DNA from: Marinilabiliaceae bacterium JC017
Lineage (GTDB): Bacteria > Bacteroidota > Bacteroidia > Bacteroidales > Marinilabiliaceae
Assembly: GCA_004296775.1 (NCBI GenBank)
Contig: RHGE01000005.1
Location: 60,666 to 124,665 of the forward strand
DNA: 64,000 nucleotides
Reading direction: 5' to 3'
The position numbers and the translations under genes were made by a program. The notes under the pieces are model-generated. The model was not told the DNA's origin. It saw nothing but the letters and a program-made list of their open reading frames with translations, and made no database searches. The stretch's first letter is position 1. Every line of letters starts with the position of its first letter. This document shows, piece by piece, positions 45,844 through 55,414 of this stretch.

Positions 45844-47649
45844 ATGCATTTTTTTACACTTACCATGCCTGAAACTTTAAATCATTACCGAAGCCTTAAA
45901 CTAGCGACAGAAACACACCTTACGAAAATAGAATCAAAAATTACCAAAACAAGCCATGCCAGGTTGCTCCTTTTTATCGCAGGCATCGCCAGTTGGTTCA
46001 TTTTTGAGGTTACCATAGCGCTGCCGCTTTTTCTAATACTTACCATTGGTTTCATATTCATCATGAGGCATGACACAAAAAACAGGTTGTTGCGACAGCA
46101 GTTAAAAGCAAAGATCAGACTCACCCAATTGGAAATAGAATCATTCCACACGCCCTGCGAACTTTTTGATGATGGTACAAAATATGTCTCGGGAAAACAT
46201 CCCTACTCTTTGGATCTTGACTTGTTTGGTGCCAACTCCGTTTTTCATCGCATTAACCGCTGCTATACCCCCCAGGGATGCGATACTTTAGCCCAATGGC
46301 TATCCAACGCCGGAAACAAAGAGGAAATATTGGAAAGGCAAACGGCTGTAAAGGAATTGGCTAAAAACATCAGCTTCAGAACGGAGATCGGCATGACCGG
46401 TATCTTTACGAAAGAAAAACAAAAGGAGACAAACAGTAGCGCATGGACGGGAAGCCATGAAAAAATACGATTATTAGCCGGGATAAAGCGCACCGCCTTA
46501 ATCCTCACCTGCCTGAACATTGGCTTATTAATTACCTCCATGTGGTGGAGCGAGCTAATGCTTGTTTTCTCCCTGCTTTTTAGCATCTCCTACTATTATA
46601 TCTATGGCCGGCAATGGCCAAAGGTTGCATCTTTGTTTCAAACCATCTCCAAAACAGAGAAGAGCTTAAAATACCATGAACATTTTATTAAAAACATTGA
46701 ATCGGAACAATTTGATTCACACCTACTCTCCCAACTACAGAAAGCACTTCTCGTAGATGGTAAAAAGGGAGTAAAAACCATCAAAAAAATACAACGCCTG
46801 ATTAAATGGACCGATTTCAGGTTAAACATGATTTTCCTCCTGTTCGTCAATTCTATCTTTTACACCGACATATGGTTACTTCACAATATTGAAAAGTGGA
46901 AAATAAAGCACGGCCAACAACTTGTTGACTGGCAAAACACCATTGGCCAATTCGAAACCTTAATAAGTCTGGCAACCTTACACTTCAACCATCCCGAGTG
47001 GTGTTTCCCTGAAGTATGCGACACCTTTGGCGTTGTATTAAAGAACTTTGGTCACCCGCTTATTCCCCAAGAGACGCGCATCACTAACAACTACATCCTG
47101 GACAGCAACAAAAAGGTGGATATTCTGACTGGCTCCAATATGTCCGGCAAAAGTACTTTCCTCAGGAGCGTTGGGGTTAATATCGTATTAGCTTTAGCCG
47201 GTGCACCCGTGTGTGCAGAACGTATGACCGTCTCCCCCATCCAACTAATGACTTATATGCGCATCAGTGATTCTCTGGAAGACAGTACCTCCACCTTTTA
47301 TGCCGAGATTAAAAGGCTCAGGAAGCTATTGGAAGTAAGCCATACCAGCAGTAATGCCTTCCTTCTCCTGGATGAGCTATTAAGAGGCACCAATAGCATG
47401 GATCGCACCAAGGGCGCCATGGCCATCATCAAGAAAATCATTACTGACCAATCATCCGCCATTGTCGCCACTCATGATTTAGCCATCACGGACTTGCAAA
47501 AAACCTACCCACAAAACATCAGGACATTTTACCTGGATATCAACATTAAAAATGGCCGCATGTTTTTCGATTATAAACTAAAAGATGGTGTCTGTCAGTC
47601 GGCTAATGCATCCTTGCTCCTTAGTGAGATTGGTTTGGAGGTGGAGTAA
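45844..47649 (+). CDS. MutS-like ATPase with N-terminal membrane helices
   Basis: 601 residues. The C-terminal 200 are a MutS ATPase: Walker A GSNMSGKST, the MRISDSLEDSTSTFYAEI ST-motif, Walker B LLLDELLRGTNS and ATHDLAITDL. The N-terminal mismatch-binding and connector domains of MutS1 are missing; instead there are two hydrophobic segments near residues 40-78 and two more near 215-250, so it is probably membrane-anchored. Met8 (45865) is an alternative start. Such MutS-family proteins are common in Bacteroidota but are not known to act in mismatch repair; the role is unknown. Confidence 0.88.
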   Translation: MHFFTLTMPETLNHYRSLKLATETHLTKIESKITKTSHARLLLFIAGIASWFIFEVTIALPLFLILTIGFIFIMRHDTKNRLLRQQLKAKIRLTQLEIESFHTPCELFDDGTKYVSGKHPYSLDLDLFGANSVFHRINRCYTPQGCDTLAQWLSNAGNKEEILERQTAVKELAKNISFRTEIGMTGIFTKEKQKETNSSAWTGSHEKIRLLAGIKRTALILTCLNIGLLITSMWWSELMLVFSLLFSISYYYIYGRQWPKVASLFQTISKTEKSLKYHEHFIKNIESEQFDSHLLSQLQKALLVDGKKGVKTIKKIQRLIKWTDFRLNMIFLLFVNSIFYTDIWLLHNIEKWKIKHGQQLVDWQNTIGQFETLISLATLHFNHPEWCFPEVCDTFGVVLKNFGHPLIPQETRITNNYILDSNKKVDILTGSNMSGKSTFLRSVGVNIVLALAGAPVCAERMTVSPIQLMTYMRISDSLEDSTSTFYAEIKRLRKLLEVSHTSSNAFLLLDELLRGTNSMDRTKGAMAIIKKIITDQSSAIVATHDLAITDLQKTYPQNIRTFYLDINIKNGRMFFDYKLKDGVCQSANASLLLSEIGLEVE

Positions 47650-47872
47650 TGATAACAACAATCAATTAATGATTTTTCAACGGTGACGACGATAATTTTA
47701 ATCAACCAATAAGCTGTTAGAAAAATCATAATCATTTAATTATTTCGTCATCTAGTGAAATAGTTAAAATGAGAGTTTATAATGAATTATCACTTTTCAA
47801 GTAAAAAAGAAACCCTTTTAATAGCCCTTTGTGGCGATCTAAATTCAATTTGATTACCATTTTCCCTCCCCC

Positions 47873-47969
47873 TGTTCGCATTCGTACACAACGAACATTG
47901 TAACCTCTGACACGCTTTAAGCGTCCAATAAATGCTGTTGTTCACATGAACAGTGTTCGTTTACGTACA
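47873..47969. promoter_or_regulatory. Two 16-nt candidate enhancer-binding sites upstream of the export operon
   Basis: TGTTCGCATTCGTACA (47873-47888) and TGTTCGTTTACGTACA (47954-47969) differ at three positions and match TGTNCGNNTNCGTACA, the pattern also seen upstream of the M16 gene (27213). A separate palindrome TGTTCACATGAACA lies just before the second site. They are about 85 and 170 bp upstream of the sigma-54-like box at 48056. No gene is visible in 47650-48118. Confidence 0.55.
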
Positions 47970-48055
47970 GTTTTGTTTTAAAAATAGACAGTTTTATAAT
48001 CAGATTTTTATCACAAACAAACATACACCTCTGTTTTAGTACCAGTTAACAACAG

Positions 48056-48071
48056 TGGCATATGTATTGAT
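48056..48071 (+). promoter_or_regulatory. Sigma-54-like -24/-12 promoter of the export operon
   Basis: TGGCATATGTATTGAT keeps GG and TTG at the -24/-12 spacing, 48 nt before the ATG at 48119. Confidence 0.5.
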
Positions 48072-48118
48072 GAATGTGAAATACCCTATGAATACAAACA
48101 TACCAATTGAAAGGCACC

Positions 48119-48853
48119 ATGAGTGAAAGCATTATTCAGGTAAAAAATTTACACAAGTCGTATGTAACAGGAAACAACTCGTTACATGTGCTAAAAGGAA
48201 TTGATTTAGAGATAACCGCTGGCGAAATGGTTTCAATTATGGGATCATCCGGATCGGGCAAATCCACCCTTCTAAACATCCTGGGCATCCTCGATAACTA
48301 TGATAAGGGAGAGTACCACCTCGACAACAACCTGATCAGACAGATGTCGGAAAGGAAGGCGGCCGAATACCGCAACAAACTCATTGGCTTCATTTTTCAG
48401 TCATTTAATCTTATCTCCTTTAAAAACGCCATGGAGAATGTGGCATTACCCCTTTATTATCAGGGTGTGAGCCGCAAGAAACGTAATATGCAAGCCTTGA
48501 AATACCTCGATCGCCTGGGATTAAGGGAATGGAGCGATCACCTGCCCAGTGAAATGTCGGGAGGTCAGAAACAACGGGTAGCCATTGCCAGGGCTCTCAT
48601 CTCCCAACCCAAAATTATCTTTGCCGATGAGCCCACCGGCGCCCTCGACACCCAGACTTCATACGAAGTAATGGATATTCTCCAGGAAGTAAATAACTCA
48701 GGTATTACCGTTATCATCGTCACCCACGAAAACGATATCGCAGAACGGACTCAGCGTGTGATTCGTCTTAAAGATGGAAACATTGAAAAAAACCATATTA
48801 ATGTTCCTCTGGCTGATCAAGTAGCAGCTCAGACAATTGTTTCACACCATTAA
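48119..48853 (+). CDS. MacB/LolD-type ABC transporter ATP-binding protein
   Basis: The start is taken as the ATG at 48119 (MSESIIQVKNLHKSY); the upstream TTG is less likely. 244 residues with Walker A GSSGSGKST, Q-loop FIFQSFNL, signature MSGGQKQRVAIARAL, Walker B IIFADEPTGALD and the switch His in VTHE. It powers the two FtsX/MacB-like permeases encoded next. First gene of a six-gene operon with adaptors and a TolC-type channel, so the likely job is efflux or lipoprotein/peptide export across both membranes. Confidence 0.93.
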   Translation: MSESIIQVKNLHKSYVTGNNSLHVLKGIDLEITAGEMVSIMGSSGSGKSTLLNILGILDNYDKGEYHLDNNLIRQMSERKAAEYRNKLIGFIFQSFNLISFKNAMENVALPLYYQGVSRKKRNMQALKYLDRLGLREWSDHLPSEMSGGQKQRVAIARALISQPKIIFADEPTGALDTQTSYEVMDILQEVNNSGITVIIVTHENDIAERTQRVIRLKDGNIEKNHINVPLADQVAAQTIVSHH

Positions 48854-48864
48854 TCCCTTCTATT

Positions 48865-50118
48865 ATGCTCGATTATTTAGAGGAAATATTTTCCACCTTA
48901 AAACAAAACAAGCTTCGGGCCATCATGACGGGATTCAGTGTTGCCTGGGGAATCTTTATGCTAATTCTTCTCCTGGGTTCCGGCAGAGGGCTACAAAACG
49001 GCATGGAGAATAACTTCAGAGGTACTTCAAAGAATGCCTTGTGGATCTGGAGCCGCCGCACACAAGTGGCCTATGACGGACTTAAAGCGGGCCGCCGCAT
49101 ACAGTTTACCAACCAGGATTGTGAAACCTTGGCACGCAAATTTAAAAATGACATCGATGACATTTCAGGACGATTTCGGTTGCGAGGTGAATCAGCTATT
49201 ACCTACAAAAAAGAATTTGGCACCTTTTCGGTTGAAGGTATCATGCCTGAATTCAAACGGATTCAGATTGTAGATATAATGCAAGGGCGCTATATCAACA
49301 AGCCGGACATTGATCAACACCGAAAAGTAGCTATCATCTCACTCCCGGTACAGAAAGCGCTCTTCAAAGATGAAGAAGATCCAATGGGGAAATACATTAA
49401 AATAGGCGGCGTTCCTTTTATGGTTGTCGGTACCTTTAAAAATCCGAAAAACAAAGATGAAAAACAGGTGTATCTGCCTTTGCGAACCGCCCAGCGCGTG
49501 TTTAACAGCAACAACAAACTAGGTGAAATGGCAGTGGCAACCAATGCCCTCACAGTAGAACAAAACAAACAGATTGAAGAGGAGATCAGGTCTATGCTGG
49601 CAAAACGCCACCGCATCTCCCCGGACGATAAACAAGCCCTTGGCATTTGGAATACACTCGAACATTTCAAGCAGGCTCAGGGAGTATTTGCAGGCATTCG
49701 CTGGTTTGTCTGGGTCATCGGTATCATGACTATTGTGGCAGGAATTGTGGGCGTCAGTAACATCATGATCATCCTGGTGAAAGAACGCACCAAGGAAATT
49801 GGTATCCGAAAAGCCATTGGTGCTACACCGTGGTCAATCATCCGGCTGGTATTATCTGAATCGATCTTCATCACTGCTTTTGCCGGCTTTTTTGGTCTGG
49901 TAACGGGAATGGGATTACTATCAGGCGTTTCATCTGTCCTGAAAATGATTGCAGCCGATAATCAAGGGATTGAACGCGCTTTCTTTAACCCATCCGCCAG
50001 CTTAAGTGTGGCACTCTGGGCCTTAGGCATATTAGTAATCGCAGGTTTGATTGCCGGTTACATCCCTGCTCGAAAAGCGGCTTCAATCAGGCCCATAGAA
50101 GCTTTACATGTTGAATAG
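48865..50118 (+). CDS. MacB-like ABC transporter permease (1)
   Basis: 417 residues with the MacB layout: a first transmembrane helix (about 17-38), a large periplasmic domain with the MacB_PCD fold (about 45-280), and three C-terminal helices with the FtsX signature VKERTKEIGIRKAIGATPWSI. It couples the ATPase to movement of the periplasmic domain. A paralogue follows 25 bp later, so a heterodimer is likely. Confidence 0.92.
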   Translation: MLDYLEEIFSTLKQNKLRAIMTGFSVAWGIFMLILLLGSGRGLQNGMENNFRGTSKNALWIWSRRTQVAYDGLKAGRRIQFTNQDCETLARKFKNDIDDISGRFRLRGESAITYKKEFGTFSVEGIMPEFKRIQIVDIMQGRYINKPDIDQHRKVAIISLPVQKALFKDEEDPMGKYIKIGGVPFMVVGTFKNPKNKDEKQVYLPLRTAQRVFNSNNKLGEMAVATNALTVEQNKQIEEEIRSMLAKRHRISPDDKQALGIWNTLEHFKQAQGVFAGIRWFVWVIGIMTIVAGIVGVSNIMIILVKERTKEIGIRKAIGATPWSIIRLVLSESIFITAFAGFFGLVTGMGLLSGVSSVLKMIAADNQGIERAFFNPSASLSVALWALGILVIAGLIAGYIPARKAASIRPIEALHVE

Positions 50119-50143
50119 TATCTAACCTTTAAACCCGAATATT

Positions 50144-51424
50144 GTGTTTGACTTAGATAGATGGCAGGAAATTTTCAACGCCATAAGAAAAAATAAACTA
50201 CGCAGTACCTTGACAGCCTTCGGTGTCTTTTGGGCCATCTTTATGCTGGTAATAATGACCGGTTCCGGCAACGGATTAAAAAACGGCATTTACAATGGCA
50301 TTAAAGATTTTGCCACCAACAGTGCCTTCATGTGGTCAGAAAGCACCACCATCGCCTACGAAGGTTTTAAAAGAGGTCGTCATTGGCAAATCGACAACAG
50401 CGACATTGAAACCATTAAAGACCAGATACCGGAGATCGACGTCATCTCTCCGCGTTTAAATGGCTGGAATTTACGTGATGGTGAAAACATTGTACGCGGT
50501 AAACTCTCAGGTGCCTTTAACGTCATGGGCGATTATCCCTCTTATCGAAAGATCGATCCCTGCACGATGCTTTACGGACGCTATATTAACCAGGAAGATA
50601 TCCGTCTGAGAAGAAAAGTATGCATCATAGGCACAAAAGTGTACGAAGTGATATTTGATAAGGAAGAAGATCCGGTGGGTAAATACATCCGTGTTAACGG
50701 CGTTTACTTCATGGTCGTTGGTGTTTTCCAATCCAACAATCCCAACATCAACATTGGGAGTAATAAAAAAGAGACGGTATATCTTCCTTTCACTTCCATG
50801 CAGCAAACGTTCAATTACGGTGACCAGGTACATTTTTTCGGGATCACAGCTAAACAGGGCGTGCAAGTAAAGACGGTGATAGAAAAAATAAAACCTATTC
50901 TCCAGAAAAACCATAAACTTTCCCCTGATGACGATGAAGCCCTGGGACAAATAGATATTGAAAATGAAATCAAGACCATGAACTATGTTTTCCTGGGTAT
51001 AAATATCCTGATTTGGGTTGTTGGTATCGGCACCTTGATCGCAGGAGCGGTAGGCATCAGTAACATCATGCTGATCATTATTAAAGAACGGACAAAAGAG
51101 ATCGGGATACAGCGGGCAATTGGTGCCCGACCTAAAATTGTTGTCGGCCAGATATTAACAGAATCAGTCTTTCTGACCACCTTGGCCGGATTCATCGGTT
51201 TGGCTTTTGGCACCTTGGCTCTCTACCTGGTGGATATGGCGATCGATGCCTCACGAGCAAATGTGGTTACAGATGAAGAAACCTTTTTCCTCAATCCGGA
51301 AGTAGGTCTCCCATTAGCCATCTCAGCCCTCGCCATGCTCATCTTCGTGGGACTAATTGCCGGTTTGATTCCGGCCATGAAAGCCATAAAGATAAAACCA
51401 ATTGAAGCATTAAGACACGAATAA
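50144..51424 (+). CDS. MacB-like ABC transporter permease (2)
   Basis: 426 residues, paralogous to the preceding permease (same helix layout and IKERTKEIGIQRAIGARPKIV). The start codon is GTG. The periplasmic domain differs most between the two, as expected for heterodimer halves with different contacts. Followed 25 bp later by the first adaptor. Confidence 0.92.
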   Translation: MFDLDRWQEIFNAIRKNKLRSTLTAFGVFWAIFMLVIMTGSGNGLKNGIYNGIKDFATNSAFMWSESTTIAYEGFKRGRHWQIDNSDIETIKDQIPEIDVISPRLNGWNLRDGENIVRGKLSGAFNVMGDYPSYRKIDPCTMLYGRYINQEDIRLRRKVCIIGTKVYEVIFDKEEDPVGKYIRVNGVYFMVVGVFQSNNPNINIGSNKKETVYLPFTSMQQTFNYGDQVHFFGITAKQGVQVKTVIEKIKPILQKNHKLSPDDDEALGQIDIENEIKTMNYVFLGINILIWVVGIGTLIAGAVGISNIMLIIIKERTKEIGIQRAIGARPKIVVGQILTESVFLTTLAGFIGLAFGTLALYLVDMAIDASRANVVTDEETFFLNPEVGLPLAISALAMLIFVGLIAGLIPAMKAIKIKPIEALRHE

Positions 51425-51449
51425 AAAATAACTCATAAACGCTAAAACA

Positions 51450-52532
51450 ATGAAAAAATTTCTGAAGATATTAATGGTAGTGGTATTGATTGCCCTGTTT
51501 GGATGGGTGGTATATTATCTGTACAACCAAACTAAAAAAGATCCCATTGTGTATGACACGGAAACACCTGAAGTGACCAATATCATCAAGAAAACTGTGG
51601 CCACCGGCTCCGTTGTGCCTCGTAAAGAGATTCAGATTAAACCCCAGGAATCGGGTATTATTACCGAGATCTATGTAGAACCCGGCGATGAAGTAAAAAA
51701 GGGTGATTTAATCGCAAAAATCCAGATTATCCCTGAAATGGTCCAGGTAAACAACGCTGAATCTAACTTGAAGAAGGCAGATATTAATTATAAAAATGCC
51801 CAAATAGAGTACAAACGAAAAACTGAATTATATAACACCGGTGTTATTCCTGAATCGGAATACCTGGAAGAGAAACTGCGATTTGAGACCGCACAAGCGG
51901 ATAAGGAGGGCGCAGAGAGCCATTTACAGCTAATAAAAGAAGGTGTAACTAAAAATATGGGGAACCAAACTAATACCTTGATCCGCTCCACCATCACAGG
52001 CATGGTATTGGATGTCCCGGTGAAAGAAGGTAACTCAGTAATCAAGAGTAATACCTTCAACGACGGAACCACTGTGGCTATAGTTGCCGACATGAATAAA
52101 ATGATCTTCCAGGGGAAAGTGGATGAAACGGAAGTAGGTAAAATCAACGACGGCATGCAGTTGCTTTTATCCATCGGTGCCATTGAAGATGAAAAATATG
52201 AAGCCGAACTGGAATTTATTGCTCCTAAAGGTGTGGAAGAGAACGGCGCTATTCAATTTGAAATAAAAGCGGCTGTTAACTTAAAGGACGGACAGTTCAT
52301 CCGGGCCGGTTACAGTGCCACGGCTGATATTGTTCTGGACCGAAGAGATAGTGTCATCGCCATCAAAGAAAAGTTAATCACCTTCAACAACGACTCTGCT
52401 TTCATTGAAGTTGAAACAGAACCTCAGGTCTTTGAGAAAAAGAACATCCAAACAGGTCTTTCTGACGGTATTAACATTGAAGTTGTAGAAGGTGTTACGA
52501 AAGAAGATAAAATAAAAGTACCCAAAGGCTAA
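51450..52532 (+). CDS. Periplasmic adaptor (HlyD/MacA-type) subunit 1
   Basis: 360 residues with one N-terminal membrane anchor (FLKILMVVVLIALFGWVVYYLY). The split lipoyl domain follows (ATGSVVPRKEIQIKPQESG, then VYVEPGD-like EIYVEPGDEVKKGDLIAKI, closing after MVLDVPVKEGNSV). Between the lipoyl halves a short helical hairpin (NNAESNLKKADINYKNAQ and so on) would meet the TolC protein; beta-barrel and membrane-proximal domains end the chain. It joins the MacB-like pump to the outer-membrane channel. Confidence 0.9.
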   Translation: MKKFLKILMVVVLIALFGWVVYYLYNQTKKDPIVYDTETPEVTNIIKKTVATGSVVPRKEIQIKPQESGIITEIYVEPGDEVKKGDLIAKIQIIPEMVQVNNAESNLKKADINYKNAQIEYKRKTELYNTGVIPESEYLEEKLRFETAQADKEGAESHLQLIKEGVTKNMGNQTNTLIRSTITGMVLDVPVKEGNSVIKSNTFNDGTTVAIVADMNKMIFQGKVDETEVGKINDGMQLLLSIGAIEDEKYEAELEFIAPKGVEENGAIQFEIKAAVNLKDGQFIRAGYSATADIVLDRRDSVIAIKEKLITFNNDSAFIEVETEPQVFEKKNIQTGLSDGINIEVVEGVTKEDKIKVPKG

Positions 52533-52567
52533 AACCCAAATACTTTATATAGCTTTTAGTTATCTTA

Positions 52568-52597
52568 AAGCCCGGGAGCAATCCCGGGCATCTTTAA
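52568..52597 (+). terminator. Hairpin between adaptor 1 and the TolC-like gene
   Basis: GCCCGGGA-GCAA-TCCCGGGC then ATCTTTAA. It may be a partial terminator that lowers expression of the downstream genes, or a 3'-end stabiliser. Confidence 0.6.
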
Positions 52598-52655
52598 CCT
52601 GAAGAGAATAACCATCGAGAGATAACTTCCTCTGATGAAATAAAACCTGAATTTT

Positions 52656-53987
52656 ATGTATCGAAAAGCATTATTACTGATAGCCACAGCGAGTTTATCA
52701 CTTATTCCGGGTAAAGGACAGGAAAAAACCTATTGGCCGCTGGATAAATGCATTGAATATGCACATGAGAATAACATTACCATTAAACGGCAAAAACTCA
52801 ATGCCGACTACTCACAGAATGAATACAACAAATCCAAATTAGCCATATATCCTAATCTGAATGCCAATTCAGATTACACGGTAGGTTTTGGTCGCGTCTA
52901 TGACACGCCGAATAACACCTATAATGACCAAACGACCCAAATGCTGAGCGGAGGTGTTAACACAAATGTTTCGTTGTTTGAAGGCTTCACCAAACAAAAC
53001 TCAATCAAAAAAGGATTGAATGACTTCAAGAAAGCCCAGGAAGATGTTAAAAAAATAGAGAATGATATCTCCCTTCAGATAACCGCTCAGTTTTTACAAG
53101 TTTTATTCAACAAAGAACTACTCAATGTAGCTAAAGAACAACTGAGAGTTACCATGCTGCAGGTTGAACGATCAAAGAAACTCGTAGATGCCGGTAGTCA
53201 GGCCATGGGAAGCTACCTGGAAATTAAATCTCAATCTGCCAAGGAAGCACTCAATGTCACTAAACAGGAAAACAATCTGGCCATCTCCCTTCTTAACCTT
53301 GCTCAACTCCTGGATCTGGAAGATCCGATGACTTTTGACATTGAAACACCGGTTATACCTGACGTAACAGATTTTGCATCAGAACGACCTGTGAATATTT
53401 ACGAAACGGCATTGGGGATTATGCCTGAAATAAAAAGCTCTAATTACAATCTCGAAAGCAATCAATACCAATTAAAAACAGCAAAAGGTTATTACTATCC
53501 CAAAGTAACTTTAGGTGCCGGATGGAGTACTCAGGCATCCAAAATCGAGGGCAAAACAGATTTTGACTTAAGTAATGATCTAAAAAACAATTCCAATAGT
53601 TTCATCGGATTAAAACTATCCATTCCTATTTTCAACGGCCTGCAATCACGAATAAATGTGAAAAATGCTCAAATCGGCGTTGCAGATGCTCAATACCAAC
53701 TTGAAAATGAAAAGCTCAACCTTCGCAAAGTAATTCAGCAAGCCTATGCAGATGCCATCAGATCTTTTAAAAATTACCAGGCCAGCGAAGAAGCCGTGGA
53801 ATCGTATAAAGAATCCTTCCGCTATACAGAAAAGAAGTTTAACGTTGGTTTGGTAAACTCTGTTGATTACAATGTGGCAAAAACCGATTTCACTAAAGCA
53901 CAATCTGATTTATTGCAAGGGAAATATGAATACATTCTTCGCACAAAAATTCTTGATTTCTATCGAGGTATTCCCATAAAATTGTAA
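52656..53987 (+). CDS. TolC-family outer-membrane channel
   Basis: 443 residues with a signal peptide (ending SLIPGKGQ). It has the two-fold OEP repeat: long coiled-coil helices around residues 90-220 and 300-420, and strand segments such as NANSDYTVGFGRVYDT and GLKLSIPIFNGLQSRINVKNA (the usual P-I-F-x-G motif). It forms the exit duct for the ABC pump encoded upstream. Confidence 0.93.
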   Translation: MYRKALLLIATASLSLIPGKGQEKTYWPLDKCIEYAHENNITIKRQKLNADYSQNEYNKSKLAIYPNLNANSDYTVGFGRVYDTPNNTYNDQTTQMLSGGVNTNVSLFEGFTKQNSIKKGLNDFKKAQEDVKKIENDISLQITAQFLQVLFNKELLNVAKEQLRVTMLQVERSKKLVDAGSQAMGSYLEIKSQSAKEALNVTKQENNLAISLLNLAQLLDLEDPMTFDIETPVIPDVTDFASERPVNIYETALGIMPEIKSSNYNLESNQYQLKTAKGYYYPKVTLGAGWSTQASKIEGKTDFDLSNDLKNNSNSFIGLKLSIPIFNGLQSRINVKNAQIGVADAQYQLENEKLNLRKVIQQAYADAIRSFKNYQASEEAVESYKESFRYTEKKFNVGLVNSVDYNVAKTDFTKAQSDLLQGKYEYILRTKILDFYRGIPIKL

Positions 53988-54019
53988 TTTGCATTTACGT
54001 TTTAACAAGATAGCTACTT

Positions 54020-54055
54020 AACATTCAGGTTGATTTATTCAATCTGAGTGTTTTG
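54020..54055 (+). terminator. Hairpin between the TolC-like gene and adaptor 2
   Basis: ACATTCAGGTTGA pairs with TCAATCTGAGTGT (two G-T pairs in RNA), followed by TTTGTTG. Probably a weak terminator or attenuator inside the operon. Confidence 0.55.
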
Positions 54056-54095
54056 TTGTATTAAGGACATTCATCAAATTAATTCCGCCTACCCT

Positions 54096-55367
54096 ATGAA
54101 GAAACCTGTAATAATTCCGATTATCGCTCTGATTCTCATTACCATCTTTGTCGTTTTAGGAAAAAAGCAAGGTTGGATAGGCAAAGAATTCAGGCAAAAA
54201 GTGACGGTTGAAAAAGCGCAATATCGCACCTTAACCGAAACGATTACAGCCAACGGCAAAATTAAACCGGAAGTTGAGGTGAAGATCAGTTCCGATGTTT
54301 CGGGTGAAATCATAGAACTCAAGGTGAAGGAAGGCGATGAAGTCCATAAGGATCAAATATTAGCCCGCATTCAACCAGACATCTACCAGCGAAACAAAGA
54401 GAAAATGGATGCCACGGTTAAATCAGCCGAAGCCAATCTGGCGCAAGCCAAAGCAACATTCCACCAGAAAAAACTTTCATACCAAAGAAATAAGGACTTA
54501 TGGCAGTACAAAACCATCTCACAATCCGATTATGAACAAGCCCGCGCCGATTACCATGTGGCCAAAGCTAATGTACAATCGGCCGAAGCCAGCTTGATTA
54601 ACGCCAGCGCGTCCCTGAACGAAGCGATTGACAACCTTTCCAAAACGACCATCTATGCCCCGACAAATGGTATCATCTCCCGACTAAATGTTGAAAAAGG
54701 CGAACGCGTGGTTGGAACAGCACAATTTGAAGGAACCGAATTGATGACTGTAGCTAACCTAAACCAAATGGAAGTAGTCGTTGAAGTCAATGAAAATGAC
54801 ATTATCCGGGTGGGTTTAAAAGATACATGCTTGATTGAAGTAGATGCTTACCTCAAAAAGAAATTCAAGGGAATAGTAACACAAATAGCCAACTCGGCTA
54901 AAATTGAAGGAGCCAGCACGGACCAAATTACCAACTTTGAAGTAAAGGTTTATATTCTGCCTGAATCCTATGAAGGCTTATCATCCGGCCATAAAAAAAA
55001 CTTCTATCCTTTCCGCCCGGGGATGTCGGCTACTGTTGACATTCAAACCCAAACCCGCCACGATGTATTGACCGTTCATATTCAATGTGTAACTACCCGG
55101 CCGGATTCCTTATCGACAGATTCCATAAATAACCAATCCTTAGAATCAGAGCAACGCATTGAAGTTGTTTTTGTCTATAACGAAGGAGCAGTAACACAAA
55201 GAAAAGTAAGCCCGGGTATTCAAGACAGCAAGTTTATTGAAATACAAAATGGCCTTGACGAAAATGAAAATATTGTGAGTGGGCCCTATTCCGCTATTTC
55301 TCGCAAATTAAAAGATGGTGATGCTGTTGAAGTAACAGATGATCTTTTTGGCAACAATAAAAAATAA
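54096..55367 (+). CDS. Periplasmic adaptor (HlyD/MacA-type) subunit 2
   Basis: The start is set at the ATG at 54096, which begins the membrane anchor (KKPVIIPIIALILITIFVVLG); the upstream ATG adds 16 residues. The 423-residue protein has the lipoyl halves (ANGKIKPEVEVKISSDVSG and TIYAPTNGIISRLNVEKGE), a longer Ala/Gln-rich helical hairpin than adaptor 1 (about 100-170), and a beta-barrel domain. Two different adaptors in one operon are unusual; they could alternate or form a mixed ring. Confidence 0.9.
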   Translation: MKKPVIIPIIALILITIFVVLGKKQGWIGKEFRQKVTVEKAQYRTLTETITANGKIKPEVEVKISSDVSGEIIELKVKEGDEVHKDQILARIQPDIYQRNKEKMDATVKSAEANLAQAKATFHQKKLSYQRNKDLWQYKTISQSDYEQARADYHVAKANVQSAEASLINASASLNEAIDNLSKTTIYAPTNGIISRLNVEKGERVVGTAQFEGTELMTVANLNQMEVVVEVNENDIIRVGLKDTCLIEVDAYLKKKFKGIVTQIANSAKIEGASTDQITNFEVKVYILPESYEGLSSGHKKNFYPFRPGMSATVDIQTQTRHDVLTVHIQCVTTRPDSLSTDSINNQSLESEQRIEVVFVYNEGAVTQRKVSPGIQDSKFIEIQNGLDENENIVSGPYSAISRKLKDGDAVEVTDDLFGNNKK

Positions 55368-55386
55368 AAAGGAATCAGGTTTTTAT

Positions 55387-55394
55387 TACTTTTG
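55387..55394 (+). promoter_or_regulatory. Bacteroidota -7 element of tsaB
   Basis: TACTTTTG matches TAnnTTTG, 20 nt before the ATG at 55415. It overlaps the upstream in-frame start at 55394 and so rules that start out. Confidence 0.6.
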
Positions 55395-55414
55395 TGCCCT
55401 TAAATAACTGGGTC

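Noticed and set aside
55394..55414. Longer TsaB start at 55394
   Set aside because: This start overlaps the -7 promoter element TACTTTTG; the ATG at 55415 fits the family.
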